This document shows, piece after piece, positions 63,890 through 64,000 of a stretch of 64,000 nt of DNA. Both the position numbers and the translations under genes were made by a program. Source of the stretch: Halovulum marinum (GTDB lineage Bacteria > Pseudomonadota > Alphaproteobacteria > Rhodobacterales > Rhodobacteraceae); contig NZ_WIND01000017.1 of assembly GCF_009697225.1 (NCBI RefSeq), positions 1 through 64,000 on the forward strand, given 5' to 3'. Each line of letters begins with the position of its first letter. The first letter of the stretch is position 1. The notes beneath the pieces were generated by a model, which searched no databases, had not been told where the DNA came from, and worked only from the letters and a program-made list of their open reading frames with translations.

Positions 63890-64000
63890 TTACACGCCGG
63901 CGCGCTGCTTGGCGCGCCCGGCTTCCTGCTGCGCGTGGGCCTCACGCACGGCGGGGCTGTCGCTGACCTCGGGGGTGCCGACCTCCCACCAGGCGTGGCC
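63890..64000 (-). CDS. iolD: 3D-trihydroxycyclohexane-dione hydrolase, C-terminal end only
   Basis: Only the last 36 residues lie in the window, ending at the TAA at 63892-63890. AWWEVGTPEVSDSPAVREA and the basic end KQRAGV match the IolD C-terminus. IolD opens the ring in inositol breakdown and its product feeds IolB. The rest of the gene is beyond the right edge. Confidence 0.75.
   Translation of the reverse strand, partial: GHAWWEVGTPEVSDSPAVREAHAQQEAGRAKQRAGV

Overview
The window is 64 kb of very GC-rich DNA from an alphaproteobacterium, most likely of the Rhodobacterales. The pointers are extreme G/C at third codon positions, long operons joined by ATGA or GTGA overlaps, a Zn-ribbon protein next to rlmB, and dsbB beside a YqaA-type gene and a tRNA-Leu. 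Genus cannot be set from sequence reading alone. The order of genes looks like a chromosome with several catabolic and energy-conservation islands.

Region by region. 1-6.9 kb is housekeeping: an Ala/Pro-rich membrane protein cut by the left edge, metY, a YHS-domain lipoprotein-like protein, a Zn-ribbon protein, rlmB, a GNAT acetyltransferase, tRNA-Tyr(GTA) and a class IV aminotransferase. 7-24 kb is one catabolic block, all on the plus strand. It holds an MFS carrier with a thiolase-fold protein, a DUF35 protein and an acyl-CoA synthetase; then a ketose 3-epimerase, DhaL, DhaK, a LacD-type aldolase and an aldehyde dehydrogenase; then a GntR/HutC regulator, a fucose-isomerase-like protein, a YnjBCD-like ABC importer and a nucleoside hydrolase. 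Three of its transcription units start with the same 18-bp operator (AATTTGTA-N2-TACAAATT), so the block looks like one regulon for an unidentified sugar or sugar conjugate. 24-29 kb holds a fumarylpyruvate/pentenoate hydratase-family protein, a pentonate dehydratase (IlvD/EDD), an HI0933-type flavoprotein and a TSUP permease.

29-47 kb is a [NiFe]-hydrogenase locus. On the minus strand lie a COG0523 GTPase, a family 5 binding protein and two permeases (probable metal or peptide import). Divergently on the plus strand come a CooC-type ATPase, a MerR regulator with a Cys-rich tail, the hydrogenase small subunit, five tiny one-helix membrane proteins, the large subunit, three accessory proteins, a maturation protease and hypF-C-D-E. 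hypA and hypB are absent. The enzyme has no Tat signal and looks related to the actinobacterial-type (group 1h/1l) uptake hydrogenases. The string of five membrane mini-proteins between the two catalytic subunits, and the MerR-type promoter, are the most novel things in the window.

47-50 kb carries an ArsR-membrane protein-rhodanese operon, dsbB, a YqaA-type gene and tRNA-Leu(CAA). 50-54 kb is a small island at the tRNA-Leu 3' end: a truncated tyrosine recombinase, a VIT/vWA protein and a MerR regulator, bounded by an imperfect 20-bp direct repeat. 54-64 kb is a myo-inositol catabolic region: iolC, a LacI regulator, a PhyH-like oxygenase, an FG-GAP/ASPIC secreted protein, a XylFGH-like ABC importer, a class II aldolase (iolJ-like), iolB and the 3' end of iolD. 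Two ACCGGTTGCA-type palindromes upstream of iolC and between the importer genes are likely sites for the LacI protein.
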